NCBI RefSeq assembly: GCF_003994485.1
Contig: NZ_RZNJ01000002.1
Span: forward strand, 1,383-41,330
Length of the DNA: 39,948 nt
Source of the DNA: Arsenicitalea aurantiaca
Lineage (GTDB): Bacteria; Pseudomonadota; Alphaproteobacteria; Rhizobiales; Devosiaceae
Direction: 5' to 3'
Shown: piece by piece, positions 25,293 through 33,721 of the stretch
How positions within the stretch are numbered: position 1 is the first letter of the stretch
Layout of the letters: each line of letters begins with the position of its first letter
The notes under the pieces: model-generated
Database searches by the model: none
Seen by the model: the letters and a program-made list of their open reading frames with translations, nothing else
What the model was told of the DNA's origin: nothing
Made by a program: the position numbers and the translations under genes

Positions 25293-25891
25293 ATCACCCG
25301 CACCCCGACAAAGGCCGAAAAGGCCATTGATATGAGCCCGGTGACGATGAATGCCATTCCTAGCCCTTCAAGGCCCTTGGGAATATCGGCATAGCGCAGC
25401 CGTTCGCGGATGGCGGCGAGGGTGACGATGGCCAATGCCCAGCCGATGCCGGTGCCCACGCCATAAACGGCGCTTTCGGCCAGGTCATATTGCCGCTCGA
25501 CCATGAACAGGCTTCCCCCGATGATGGCGCAGTTGATGGCGAGGAGCGGCAGATAGATGCCGAGCGACCGGTAAAGGCCCGGCATGTAGCGGTCGAGCAG
25601 CATCTCGATCACCTGCACCAGACCGGCCACGATGCCGATGAAGGTGAGCAGGCGCATGAAGCCGAGATCGACATCGGGCAGGCCCAGCCAGGTGAGGGCC
25701 CCGGCGCTGAGCAGATGGGCGTGCAACAGATGATTGAGCGGCACGCTGATGGACTGGACGAGGATCAGCGCCACCCCAACGCCAAGGGCGGTGTCAAGCC
25801 GTTTGGACACGGCAAGATAGGTGCACATGCCCAGGAAGAAGGAGAGCGCCAGGTTTTCCTCGAATATCGCCCGCTGGAACAGCTCGATCAT
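25289..25891 (-). CDS. nqrE: Na+-NQR subunit E
   Basis: 200 aa, six helices. Starts EDLF-like MIELFQRAIFEENLALSFFLG. C23 (FLGMCTYLA) and C121 (AINCAIIGG) are the two NqrE ligands of the membrane-buried Fe centre shared with NqrD. Overlaps nqrF and nqrD by 4 bp each. Confidence 0.97.
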   Translation of the reverse strand: MIELFQRAIFEENLALSFFLGMCTYLAVSKRLDTALGVGVALILVQSISVPLNHLLHAHLLSAGALTWLGLPDVDLGFMRLLTFIGIVAGLVQVIEMLLDRYMPGLYRSLGIYLPLLAINCAIIGGSLFMVERQYDLAESAVYGVGTGIGWALAIVTLAAIRERLRYADIPKGLEGLGMAFIVTGLISMAFSAFVGVRVI

Positions 25892-26547
25892 GGCTGCACC
25901 TGCCGTTCGGGCTCATAGGGGACGAATTCGCGAGTCTCCTGCTGGACGGGGCGAAGACTGCGCACCGCCCAGACCAGCAGGCCGAGGATGATGAACGCGC
26001 TGGGCGCCAGCAGCATGAGCCGCATGGGCTGGTACCAGCCGCCGTCGGCGACGAGCGGCAAGACGCCATATCCCAGAAGCGTACCGGCCCCGAAGAGCTC
26101 GCGGATAGAAGCGACGACCAGCAGCACCAGGGCATAGCCGGCACCATTGCCCAGGGCGTCGAGCATGGAGGGCATGGGACGGTTATGCAGGGCGAAGGCC
26201 TCGGTGCGCCCGAGGACGATGCAATTGGTGGCGATCAGCGATACGAAGACCGAAAGGCGCTGGCTCATTTCATAGGCGAAAGCCTGCAACAACTGATCGG
26301 CGACGATCACCAGCGAGGCGATGATGGTGATCTGTACGATAAGCCGGATCGAAGTTGGAATGTGGTGGCGGATAAGGCTGATGAGGCCGGCCGCCACGGT
26401 CAGCACCACGATCAGCGCCAGTGACAGGGTCAGCGCCGTTGCAACCGAAGTGGTGACGGCCAGGGCAGAGCAGATGCCCAGAATGTGGACGGATACCGGA
26501 TTTTTGTCGAGCAGCGGGTCGGTGATCACCTGGAGGCTTTTGAGCAT
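25888..26547 (-). CDS. nqrD: Na+-NQR subunit D
   Basis: 219 aa, six helices, starting MLKSLQVITDPLLDKNPVSV. C26 (LGICSALA) and C109 (ATNCIVLGR) are the NqrD ligands of the Fe centre. ATG 26547 is chosen: it overlaps the nqrC stop in an ATGA, and the longer open frame upstream adds only unrelated residues. Confidence 0.97.
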   Translation of the reverse strand: MLKSLQVITDPLLDKNPVSVHILGICSALAVTTSVATALTLSLALIVVLTVAAGLISLIRHHIPTSIRLIVQITIIASLVIVADQLLQAFAYEMSQRLSVFVSLIATNCIVLGRTEAFALHNRPMPSMLDALGNGAGYALVLLVVASIRELFGAGTLLGYGVLPLVADGGWYQPMRLMLLAPSAFIILGLLVWAVRSLRPVQQETREFVPYEPERQVQP

Positions 26548-27350
26548 CACAGTTCTCCCTGCCGCAGGCGGTCGAGCCAAGGCCCGAAGCCCATCGGGCC
26601 GAGCCAGAAATGGATCATGTCTGTCACCGCGTAGCCGGTGACGGAGGCGCCGGAAATGCCATCTACCTCATGGGGGCCCTCGGCCCCGTCACGAACCACT
26701 TCGATCACCACTTCGCCATCGCGGGAGGCGGTTTTTCCGGCCCATTGGGCCTGCCAGGCGGGTTCGGCGATGCGGGCGCCAAGACCGGGGGTTTCGCCCT
26801 GCTCGTAGACCGTGAAGGCGGCCACGGTCTGCAGGTCAGCCTCCAGCGCCAGATAGGCGCGGATGGTGGACTGGTAGCCATTGCCGTAGATGGGCAGCAC
26901 GACCAGCGCCAGTTCGCCGTCGCGCCGCACCATGTAGACCTGCGCGAGGTTCTCGCGCCGGCCGATGCCTGCCAGATCTTCGGCACGATCGAGGGCGGTG
27001 CTGGTCGCGGGGTCCGCCGCGATGGCTGCCTGGTCGAAGTCGGCTGGGTCGATGGTATCCGCCAAGGTGCCGCTACCGAGATCGACGATGGCGATTTCCG
27101 CAGCATCGGCTCCGGCCTCCTCGAGGATTTCCCCGATCCCGGGGAGACCGGCCAGCATGGCGCTCATCAGCGCCTGCCGCTCGGCCACGACATTGGCCGC
27201 GATCAGGGGGCGCAGGGCCACGGCCGCGATCGACACCGACAAGCCGCAGACCACGGCGACGAGCAGGGCGATGCCCACCGTTTTTGTGCGGTCTGTATTG
27301 GGTCGGTCGAGGAATTGCCGCCAGGGATTGGGTCGGTGAGCCTCAGCCAT
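26547..27350 (-). CDS. nqrC: Na+-NQR subunit C (FMN-binding)
   Basis: 267 aa with an N-terminal helix (about 23-46) and a periplasmic FMN-binding domain. YMVRRDGELALVVLPIYGNGYQSTIRAYLAL and EQGETPGLGARI are family features. The flavinylation motif reads D230-G-I-S-G-A-S236-V-T: the usual acceptor Thr of SGAT is a Ser here. ApbE can use Ser or Thr in principle. It overlaps nqrB by 8 bp. Confidence 0.95.
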   Translation of the reverse strand: MAEAHRPNPWRQFLDRPNTDRTKTVGIALLVAVVCGLSVSIAAVALRPLIAANVVAERQALMSAMLAGLPGIGEILEEAGADAAEIAIVDLGSGTLADTIDPADFDQAAIAADPATSTALDRAEDLAGIGRRENLAQVYMVRRDGELALVVLPIYGNGYQSTIRAYLALEADLQTVAAFTVYEQGETPGLGARIAEPAWQAQWAGKTASRDGEVVIEVVRDGAEGPHEVDGISGASVTGYAVTDMIHFWLGPMGFGPWLDRLRQGEL

Positions 27351-28140
27351 GACGACGCTCCCTTATCCTGGCGTTGACGGCGATCGCCATGGCGTCGAGC
27401 AGGGGCGCAAAGATCGCCGCCATCAGGGCAGCGAATACCAGCGTGCTGATCGCCGTGCCGGTCTGGAGGAAGAGGGTCGCAAGAACCCCGAACAGCAGTC
27501 CATGGAAAGGCCGGCTCCAATCGGTCGCTGCGGAGGCGACGGGATCGGCCACGAGAAACAGCAGCACCAGCCAGAAGAGACCGGTTTGCGCGAGATCGGT
27601 CGCTTCGGGAACTGCCTGCAGCCAGCCGAGCCCCAGCAGCCCCAGAAGCGCGCCGGCCAGAACGCGCCAGTTGGCCTGGCCCGATACGGTCAGGAGCAAG
27701 AGCGCCGGCACCAGCGTCCAGATCGGCAATGCCGAAGCCTCCCGATAGCCCTCGCCGGCAAAGGAGAACATCAAAAAGGCCAGGGTCACGACGGCAGGAT
27801 GGAGGATGTTGCGGCCATAGCCACCAAACACTAGGAGGCCTATGACCACGCCGAACGTCGTGCCGAGAACCAGTTGCCACACCGGCGCCGTTGCCGGTAC
27901 CAGCAGGGCGATGATGATGGCAGCAGAGATGCCTTCGAGGCCAAATCCCTGACGGCGAATGCGGGTGAACACCACCTGCCAGGCCAGCACGATGGCGCCG
28001 ACCAGTGCGACCCTGCCCAACACAGCGGGGCCGTCCCCCCAGACACTCCACAACAGGGGGAGCGCCAGCCCCGCCAGCACGGGCAATTGCCCGCGCAGCA
28101 GCGGATGGGTGGCAAGCGGCGTCAGGCGCGACGGCATCAT
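27343..28140 (-). CDS. nqrB: Na+-NQR subunit B, short form
   Basis: 265 aa, against about 400 for typical NqrB. The central family sequence is clear: ISAAIIIALLVPATAPVWQL, GTTFGVVIGLLVFGGYGRNILHPAV and FLVADPVASAATDWSR. It lacks the N-terminal extension and the first helices. The loop that normally carries the covalently bound FMN (DGxSGAT) is missing; the sequence runs FSFAGEGYREASALPIW (about 125-141) in its place. It is intact, with normal overlaps to nqrA and nqrC, so this looks like a compact subfamily rather than a broken gene. Confidence 0.88.
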   Translation of the reverse strand: MMPSRLTPLATHPLLRGQLPVLAGLALPLLWSVWGDGPAVLGRVALVGAIVLAWQVVFTRIRRQGFGLEGISAAIIIALLVPATAPVWQLVLGTTFGVVIGLLVFGGYGRNILHPAVVTLAFLMFSFAGEGYREASALPIWTLVPALLLLTVSGQANWRVLAGALLGLLGLGWLQAVPEATDLAQTGLFWLVLLFLVADPVASAATDWSRPFHGLLFGVLATLFLQTGTAISTLVFAALMAAIFAPLLDAMAIAVNARIRERRHG

Positions 28141-29390
28141 CGCTCCGCCTCCAGGGCATCGAGGACATTGCGGAGCATGCGACCGAAATCGGCCTTGCCG
28201 CCGTCTGCGTAAGCCAGCAGTGCCAGGTCTTCCTCGATCAGTTCCAGTGCCCCCAGCCGGCGGGCGGTTTCGGTGTCGCCGACGCTGATGGCGCGCAGAA
28301 ACGGCACTGGAAGGAGGAAGGGTGGCGCCGCGCTTTCCTGCAATCGATTGGGGATCACGGCGCCGCTTCCCCGCATGAGCCAGTCGGCAGCGTGACGGAG
28401 CCCTGTCGAGCGCTCGGGCACCGGCGCATGGCGCAAGGCTGAAGCCTGCTGGTGGCCGCGCGCCAGATAGCGCCCGACCCGCCCATCGACGGGGGAGCCC
28501 GACAGCAGCCGAACCGGCGCCTCCACCAGGCGGCCGGAAAATAGCTCATGCAGATCGGCGCCGGGCACGGTTTCGAGCAGTACCGCTTGCCTGACCCCGT
28601 CGCCTGCCAGGCCGACCACCCGGCGCTGCCAGATGATGCCGGTTTCAAGCAGGTGCCCCAGCGCGATCACCTCCTCGTAGCCGAGATGCCATACGGTGCC
28701 CCGCGCACCGACGGGGTGGAGATGATGAATATGCGTGCCAGCAAGTCCCGCCGGGTGGGGGCCGGCAAAGCGTGCCGGAACCACGCCATCCACCGATGGC
28801 ATCACCGCCCCCTCACCATGACAGAGATAGGTCTTGCCCGACGTCAGGAGGCGCAGGGCGGACAGACCGCGCCCGAACCAGAGGCGGCGTGGCGTGATCA
28901 CGGCGGATGGATCGGGCGCCAACGGGCGGGTGTCGATGGCGGTGATGAACAGCGCCTCAGGCTGGTCCGCAGGCGCGGGAATGCGTCCGAAAGGACGGGT
29001 CCTAAGACCGATCCACAGTCCCGCCTCGATCATCAGCGCGACCAGTGCATTCCGGTCCAGCCGGTCGGGGACCATGAAGGTTCGAGGAGCCTTGCTGTCG
29101 ATGTCCAGGGTGATGACCAGCCGGTCCAAACTCCGGCGCGGTCCACGGCTTATCTCGGTGATGATGCCCGCGGCCGGGGCGACATGACGCAGTTCGGGCC
29201 GGCGACGGTCGGTGAACAGCGGGTCACCGGCCGCGACCATTGCACCTTCCTCCTGCTCGAAAACCGCTCGGATGCCCGGCGTGTCATCTCCCAGGATGGC
29301 GATGGTCCGGGGCACGAGCCCGGTTTCGCCGTCATATGAAGGCGCCGGACCGAACCAGGGGTTGAACCCGCCTCTTACCCTGACTTTCAT
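28137..29390 (-). CDS. nqrA: Na+-NQR subunit A
   Basis: 417 aa cytoplasmic subunit and first gene of the operon. Family features include LFTDRRRPELRHVAPAAGIITEI (lipoyl/biotinyl-like fold), FIPVPFLRAISVGD-type LLPVPFLRAISVGDTETARRLGALELIEEDLALLAY near the C-terminus in the expected place. NqrA binds the quinone-site side of the complex. The next gene overlaps by 4 bp. Its ATG is 67 bp from the FNR-type site. Confidence 0.95.
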   Translation of the reverse strand: MKVRVRGGFNPWFGPAPSYDGETGLVPRTIAILGDDTPGIRAVFEQEEGAMVAAGDPLFTDRRRPELRHVAPAAGIITEISRGPRRSLDRLVITLDIDSKAPRTFMVPDRLDRNALVALMIEAGLWIGLRTRPFGRIPAPADQPEALFITAIDTRPLAPDPSAVITPRRLWFGRGLSALRLLTSGKTYLCHGEGAVMPSVDGVVPARFAGPHPAGLAGTHIHHLHPVGARGTVWHLGYEEVIALGHLLETGIIWQRRVVGLAGDGVRQAVLLETVPGADLHELFSGRLVEAPVRLLSGSPVDGRVGRYLARGHQQASALRHAPVPERSTGLRHAADWLMRGSGAVIPNRLQESAAPPFLLPVPFLRAISVGDTETARRLGALELIEEDLALLAYADGGKADFGRMLRNVLDALEAER

Positions 29391-29456
29391 CCATCTCCCA
29401 TTCGTCGCAATCGCCGGATTTGACCCTCACATTAGTATCGTGGGTATCTCGAAGAT

Positions 29457-29470
29457 TTGACACAGGTCAA
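29457..29470. promoter_or_regulatory. FNR/FixK-type site between nqrA and cytochrome c
   Basis: TTGAC-ACAG-GTCAA is a perfect inverted repeat in the FNR-family TTGA-N6-TCAA format (FnrL, FixK, Dnr). Its centre lies about 73 bp before the nqrA ATG and 91 bp before the cytochrome ATG, so it could control either or both divergent promoters at low oxygen or with NO. The regulator is not in the window. Confidence 0.7.
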
Positions 29471-29554
29471 TCCTTTAGGCCCAATATACGATTAGCATGG
29501 CACGCTTGGAATGAAACGACAGCGCACTCGCCCAGCCAAGATGGAGGATACCCG

Positions 29555-30124
29555 ATGACCTGCAACGGACACGCCACGCACCGGTGGTTTGGATTTGGCC
29601 GCTTCTCAGCACTCGTTGTGTCGGTGATGCTTGTTATTGCGCCAGCCCAGGCAAACCCGGCGGCGGCGCTTCCGCCTGGACCCAAGGAAAACCTTGCCCA
29701 GTGGGTCGAGGGCGACACAGCCACTCTCGAGGCGGTGGTCGCAAAAGACCTCGATGCCCAGGCCTGGCAGGCCGAACTCCAGGGCATTGAACCCTCCGAA
29801 GCATTGGCAGCGCTGGCCGATTATCTTTCTCTCAACCTGCCCGCCGAGCCGGCCGGTTCCGACGTGGCATCGATGCTTGCCGGCCTACCAGCCGACGGTA
29901 AGGAACTCTATCTCCGGGACTGCCTCTCATGTCATGGGGGGGACCGCTACTTCCTCCAGCAGGACAACAGCATCGATGAATGGATGGGCATCTTCGACGC
30001 CCCTTACCACAGGCGGCTCCTGACCGAAAGCCTGGAACGGGAAACGTTTGCCAGCTACGCCGCTCACACGGTGCCGCTGACGCTGGAAACTGTTCCGGAG
30101 GAGCTGCAGGACCGCGCCGACTAA
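29555..30124 (+). CDS. Periplasmic monohaem c-type cytochrome
   Basis: 189 aa. A signal peptide (hydrophobic core about residues 17-30, cleavage likely after AQA at 31-33) and one haem site C123-L-S-C126-H127 (LRDCLSCHGGD). M144 in DEWMGIFDAP is a candidate sixth ligand. The N-terminal 80 residues of the mature protein have no recognisable domain. ATG 29555 has a GGAGG site at 29543. The FNR-type site upstream suggests expression at low oxygen. A partner for cbb3 or another oxidoreductase is possible but not shown. Confidence 0.85.
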   Translation: MTCNGHATHRWFGFGRFSALVVSVMLVIAPAQANPAAALPPGPKENLAQWVEGDTATLEAVVAKDLDAQAWQAELQGIEPSEALAALADYLSLNLPAEPAGSDVASMLAGLPADGKELYLRDCLSCHGGDRYFLQQDNSIDEWMGIFDAPYHRRLLTESLERETFASYAAHTVPLTLETVPEELQDRAD

Positions 30125-30133
30125 CGGAACACT

Positions 30134-30161
30134 GCCGTGGGGGGCAGGGCTTCCCCACGGC
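30134..30161. other. Stem-loop between cytochrome c and Usp genes
   Basis: GCCGTGGGG (30134-30142) pairs with CCCCACGGC (30153-30161) as a perfect 9-bp stem. No T-run follows, so it may act as an mRNA-stabilising or partial termination element rather than a full terminator. Confidence 0.45.
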
Positions 30162-30199
30162 GGACGACGCGCCGCCATTCAACGACCAAGGATTGCTTG

Positions 30200-31063
30200 A
30201 TGACCGAGTTCTCCCTACCGCGAAAGATCACCCTTGCAACCGATCTCAGCGCGCGCAGTGACCGTGCGTTCGATCGCACCATTGCTTTGGCCCAGCAATG
30301 GGATGCGGAGGTGCAACTGGTCCACGCGGTCGAGGACACTCAATACGCCTTCTGGGTGCAAGGTCCGACGTGGCGGCGGTCGCCAGATCCTGTTGCAATC
30401 GCCCGACGGAAGCTCGAAACCGAGTTTCCCGGCTGGTCGAATGTCCGTGGCTCTCTGGTCGTCAAAAACAGCGCTCCGTATACACTGGTAACGGAATCCG
30501 CTCAGCAGGCCGGCTCCGATCTGATCATTACCGGCATTGCTCATGACGAAACCTACGGGGCTGACAAGATCGGCCGTATGGTCACTGAAATCGCCAAGCA
30601 TTCCCAAGCCCCAGTCCTCGCCGTGAAGCGTCGCGTCGCGGGTCCCTATCGGAATATAGTCGTCGCCAGTGACCTGACGGACGTGTCCCGTCACGCGATG
30701 ATGTTTGCTGCGGGCGCTTTCAGACAGGCCAATGTCAGCATCTTTTACGGCTTCGACGTGCCCTATGCCGATAAACTGGACAATCTCGACAATGTGGAAC
30801 GCGATCTTCGCGCCAGCGAAACAGCGAACGCACAGAAGTGGGTAAAGTCCGTTCTCGGAGAGGCTGCCGATGAGATCAATGTCATCGCCGAAATGGGACA
30901 GGTCGCCCGCAACCTGGGCCACTATGTTTCCGACTGGAGGGTAGATCTCGTAGTGGTGGGCTCGGAAGGGCGAACCGGATTGCTGAGCGCGATCCTGGGC
31001 AGTACGGCAGAGGAGATCATGAGCAAGGTGGACTGCGACGTGATGGTGGTAAGGCCCGGATGA
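30200..31063 (+). CDS. Tandem universal stress protein
   Basis: 287 aa with two Usp domains: KITLATDLSARSDRAFDRTIALAQQW at the start of the first and NIVVASDLTDVSRHAMMFAA at the start of the second. The second has a full nucleotide motif, VVVGSEGRTGLLSAILGSTAEEIMSKVDCDVMVVRPG. The first has ITGIAHDETYGADKIGRMVTEIAKHSQAPVLAVK, with a non-canonical loop. It begins 75 bp after the cytochrome stop and is probably co-transcribed and under the FNR-type site, as in anaerobically induced Usp genes of other Proteobacteria. Confidence 0.9.
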   Translation: MTEFSLPRKITLATDLSARSDRAFDRTIALAQQWDAEVQLVHAVEDTQYAFWVQGPTWRRSPDPVAIARRKLETEFPGWSNVRGSLVVKNSAPYTLVTESAQQAGSDLIITGIAHDETYGADKIGRMVTEIAKHSQAPVLAVKRRVAGPYRNIVVASDLTDVSRHAMMFAAGAFRQANVSIFYGFDVPYADKLDNLDNVERDLRASETANAQKWVKSVLGEAADEINVIAEMGQVARNLGHYVSDWRVDLVVVGSEGRTGLLSAILGSTAEEIMSKVDCDVMVVRPG

Positions 31064-31342
31064 GCGCTAGGTTCCTATGCGTTGCCAGACGTGCCGGTCC
31101 TGTCCACCTCTATCCAGTTGTTTGCTCGGCAGGCGGCAATGTCCGCTCCTAGGTGCCCTTACAGAGTCTTCAAACGGCTAGAATGGGGGCGCAAAGGTGC
31201 CTACACGCCCTGCCTCGCCAATGTCCGCTTTTGGTCCGCTGCGGTTACCAGGTCAATGACCGGGACGGGGCGCGAGGCCGCCGTAGCGAGGTCATTGCCT
31301 GCTCCCCGCAGACGTGATCGTGGTGGCGAGGGCTCAGGGCGA
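31064..31342. other. Boundary zone between chromosome-like cargo and phage-like element; possible attachment site
   Basis: No coding region seen. It contains degenerate copies of a dispersed repeat (AATGTCCGCT at 31138 and 31219). Serine integrases usually leave one attachment site beside their gene cluster, so one att half is expected about here. I could not define its core. Confidence 0.35.
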
Positions 31343-31756
31343 TCAGCTGCTGTGGTCATCAGGTCGAGCTCCGGCCGCCCCGTAGCCGGGCTGCTCCCAC
31401 CAGATCTCGGGAAACGGCTCCAACAGCCGCCCCAGCGTCAGATCGGCCGCTTGCCTCCCGTCGAGGACCGCCTCGATGGTTGCTGGCGCGAGCAGGGTGA
31501 GGCGCAGGACACGGGTCATGTAGGAGGACGCGATGCCCTCGCGCTCGGCCAGCTCGGCGATGGTGGCGAACTCGCCCGTCTCCAGCATCCGTTTCCAGCG
31601 GAAGGCTCGCGCCAGGGCCTTGATCAGCGTGCTGTTGGCCTTGCGTGGTCGAGATGCGCCCTCAGGCAGCTGCATCTGCTTGCGCCCGCCGCGCTTCACG
31701 ATGCGGAACGGGACGTGGACGGTGACGGTATCGGGATCGTGTTGCGTCCGGCTCAT
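31343..31756 (-). CDS. Small HTH protein paired with the serine recombinase
   Basis: 137 aa. The middle carries a ParB/KorB-like helix-turn-helix: FATIAELAEREGIASSYMTRVLRLTLLAP (about residues 63-91). The sequence resembles a phage-related protein often found just after large serine recombinases in alphaproteobacterial elements. It is translationally coupled (ATGA) to the recombinase. It may control integration or excision; this is inference. Confidence 0.75.
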   Translation of the reverse strand: MSRTQHDPDTVTVHVPFRIVKRGGRKQMQLPEGASRPRKANSTLIKALARAFRWKRMLETGEFATIAELAEREGIASSYMTRVLRLTLLAPATIEAVLDGRQAADLTLGRLLEPFPEIWWEQPGYGAAGARPDDHSS

Positions 31757-33078
31757 GCGGCTTTCTCCAGCGCGTCTGCCTGCATCTCGCGCGCGAGGCC
31801 GTCGAGACCATTCATGCGCAGTCGGACGCTCAGGCCATCGATGCCGATGTCGACGCGTTCGACCAGCAGCTGAACGATCCGCGCCTGCTCGGCGGGGAAG
31901 AGTTCATCCCATAGCGGTTCGAGCTGCTGCAGGGCTGTCCGTGCGTCGGCCTCTGTGATCTCCTCGTCCTGGATACGTGCTGCCTTCCACGTCCCGGCCA
32001 CGATCTCCGGCTGGCGGAACACGGCGCGCAGCTGGTCGATGACTGCGGCCTCGATCTCGCCGGCGGGCACGCGACCCACCGGGCAAGACCCGGCGCCATG
32101 CTTGAGCACGGTCTGGCTGACATAGTAGCGGTAGAGCCTGCCGCCCTTGCGGGTGTGGGTCGGGGAGAACGCCGCGCCATCGGGTCCGAAGAGCAGCCCC
32201 TTCAGCAGCGCGGGCGTGTCGGCTCGGGTGCGGGCGGCGCGCTTGCGCGGGCTCTCCTGGAGGATGGCGTGGACCTTGTCCCAAACCTCGCGGTCGATGA
32301 TCGCGTCGTGTTCGCCGGGATAGCTCTCGCCCTTGTGGACCGCCTCGCCGATATAGGCGCGGTTGCTCAGCATGCGGTAGAGGTACTTCTTGTCGATCCG
32401 GTTGCCGCGCGGCGTGCGGATGCCGCGCGTCCCCACCTCCCGCGCCAGTTCCGTGCAGGATCCGATCTCGAGGAACCGGGCGAAGATCCAGCGAACATGC
32501 GCGGCGGCTTCCTCGTTGACCACCAGCTTGCGGTTCTCGACCCGGTATCCGTATGGCGGCACCCCGCCCATCCACATGCCCTTCTTGCGAGAGGCGGCGA
32601 CTTTGTCGCGGATGCGCTCGGCGGTCACCTCGCGTTCGAACTGGGCGAACGAGAGCAGGATGTTCAGCGTCAGTCGGCCCATCGAGGTGGTGGTGTTGAA
32701 CGATTGCGTCACCGAGACGAAGGTCACGCTGTTCCGGTCGAACACCTCCACCAGCTTGGCGAAGTCGGCGAGGGAGCGGCTGAGGCGGTCGATCTTGTAG
32801 ACGACGACAACGTCAACGAGCCCGTCCTCGATGTCCTCGAGCAGTCGCTTCAGCCCGGGGCGTTCCAGCGTCCCGCCCGAGATGCCGCCGTCGTCATAAT
32901 GGTCCCGGACCAGCACCCAGCCCTCGGAGCGCTGGCTGGCGATATAGGCCTCGCAGGCCTCGCGTTGGGCGTGGAGCGAGTTGAACTCCTGCTCCAGCCC
33001 GTCCTCCGAGGATTTGCGGGTGTAGACCGCGCACCGCAGCTTGCGGACGAGTTTCGACTTCTCCGGGAGCTTCGTCAT
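31753..33078 (-). CDS. Large serine recombinase (phage-type integrase)
   Basis: 441 aa. The resolvase N-terminal domain has CAVYTRKSSEDGLEQEF with the nucleophile S23, DVVVVYKIDRLSRS and RLTLNILLSFAQFEREVTAERIRDK. After it comes the recombinase domain (GGVPPYGYRVENRKLV, WIFARFLEIGSCTELARE) and a zinc-beta-ribbon-like part (YYVSQTVLKHGAGSCPVGRVPAGEIE, here with only one clear Cys). ATG 33078 overlaps the DUF2924 stop by 4 bp; residues upstream in the open frame belong to that gene's strand shadow. It probably integrates this element. Confidence 0.93.
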   Translation of the reverse strand: MTKLPEKSKLVRKLRCAVYTRKSSEDGLEQEFNSLHAQREACEAYIASQRSEGWVLVRDHYDDGGISGGTLERPGLKRLLEDIEDGLVDVVVVYKIDRLSRSLADFAKLVEVFDRNSVTFVSVTQSFNTTTSMGRLTLNILLSFAQFEREVTAERIRDKVAASRKKGMWMGGVPPYGYRVENRKLVVNEEAAAHVRWIFARFLEIGSCTELAREVGTRGIRTPRGNRIDKKYLYRMLSNRAYIGEAVHKGESYPGEHDAIIDREVWDKVHAILQESPRKRAARTRADTPALLKGLLFGPDGAAFSPTHTRKGGRLYRYYVSQTVLKHGAGSCPVGRVPAGEIEAAVIDQLRAVFRQPEIVAGTWKAARIQDEEITEADARTALQQLEPLWDELFPAEQARIVQLLVERVDIGIDGLSVRLRMNGLDGLAREMQADALEKAA

Positions 33079-33530
33079 GTCCGCCCCCTGTGGTTCCTGA
33101 GCCCGAAGAAGGTCCAGCCGTTCCACCGCGTGCCGGTGATAGCGCGGGCGATCGCCGAGAGCGATCTGTAGGGCCGGCCCTGCCATTCGAAGCCGTCTGC
33201 GGTGACCGTGACGATCTGTTCGACCCCCTGCCATTCCCGCAGCAACCGTGTGCCGGTGATGGGGCGGTCACGATCCATTCGGAGGCCGCGCTTCGTCCTG
33301 TCGCCGCCATCCAGTTCCTCGCCGAGCCGTTCGAGCTTTCGGATCGTCTCTGGCTTCAGTCCGCCATAAGCCAGTTCCTGGATGCGATAGGCGAGGCGGC
33401 TTTCGAGGTAGCGCCGGTTGAACGGCGGCGGCTCGCTGTCGAACAGATCGCGCCACTGCTGCTTCAGGTCAGCCGTGGCAGCAGTCTTGAGCGCGGCCAG
33501 GCGCGCGGGGATTGGCTCGGGGGTCGTCAT
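33075..33530 (-). CDS. DUF2924 protein
   Basis: 151 aa. DUF2924 features: ADLKQQWRDLFDSEPPPFNRRYLESRLAYRIQELAYGGL and a C-terminal EQIVTVTADGFEWQGRPYRSLSAIARAITGTRWNGWTFFGL. It lies directly upstream of the serine recombinase, the usual place for this family in prophages and integrative elements. Its function is unknown; a role in DNA binding for integration is guessed from context. Confidence 0.92.
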   Translation of the reverse strand: MTTPEPIPARLAALKTAATADLKQQWRDLFDSEPPPFNRRYLESRLAYRIQELAYGGLKPETIRKLERLGEELDGGDRTKRGLRMDRDRPITGTRLLREWQGVEQIVTVTADGFEWQGRPYRSLSAIARAITGTRWNGWTFFGLRNHRGRT

Positions 33531-33721
33531 GCCATTCTCCGATGAGTTGGAGTTGCATGACCGCTCTGGTCGGGCAGGTAGCGTAGCGAACTATCTCCAT
33601 CATGCGGCAAGTGTTCGCTTGACTGGGCGTGCCGTAGCCGGAGCAAGCCGCGGGCGAGGATCGCGCAGAGTTCGGCACGCCGCTCATGAGGCTTCAGGTG
33701 GCGGGGATGCAGCGGGTTCAT
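33527..33721 (-). CDS. 64-aa protein preceding DUF2924
   Basis: From ATG 33721: starts MNPLHPRHLKPHERRAELCA, followed by ILARGLLRLRHAQSS and ending DQSGHATPTHRRMA. Small proteins of this pattern are common just before DUF2924 in alphaproteobacterial prophages. ATGA overlaps on both sides (primase end 33718 and DUF2924 start 33530). Function unknown. Confidence 0.75.
   Translation of the reverse strand: MNPLHPRHLKPHERRAELCAILARGLLRLRHAQSSEHLPHDGDSSLRYLPDQSGHATPTHRRMA

Noticed and set aside
24198-25394. Plus-strand 398-codon frame opposite nqrF
   Set aside because: Antisense of nqrF; no motif and no ribosome-binding site.
27203-28168. Minus-strand 321-codon frame overlapping nqrB
   Set aside because: It is nqrB read in another frame; nqrB has clear family sequence and correct overlaps.
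22535-29390. RNF complex instead of Na+-NQR
   Set aside because: NqrA and the NqrF-type ferredoxin/FAD subunit, with NqrM, are specific to NQR; no RnfB or RnfC is present.
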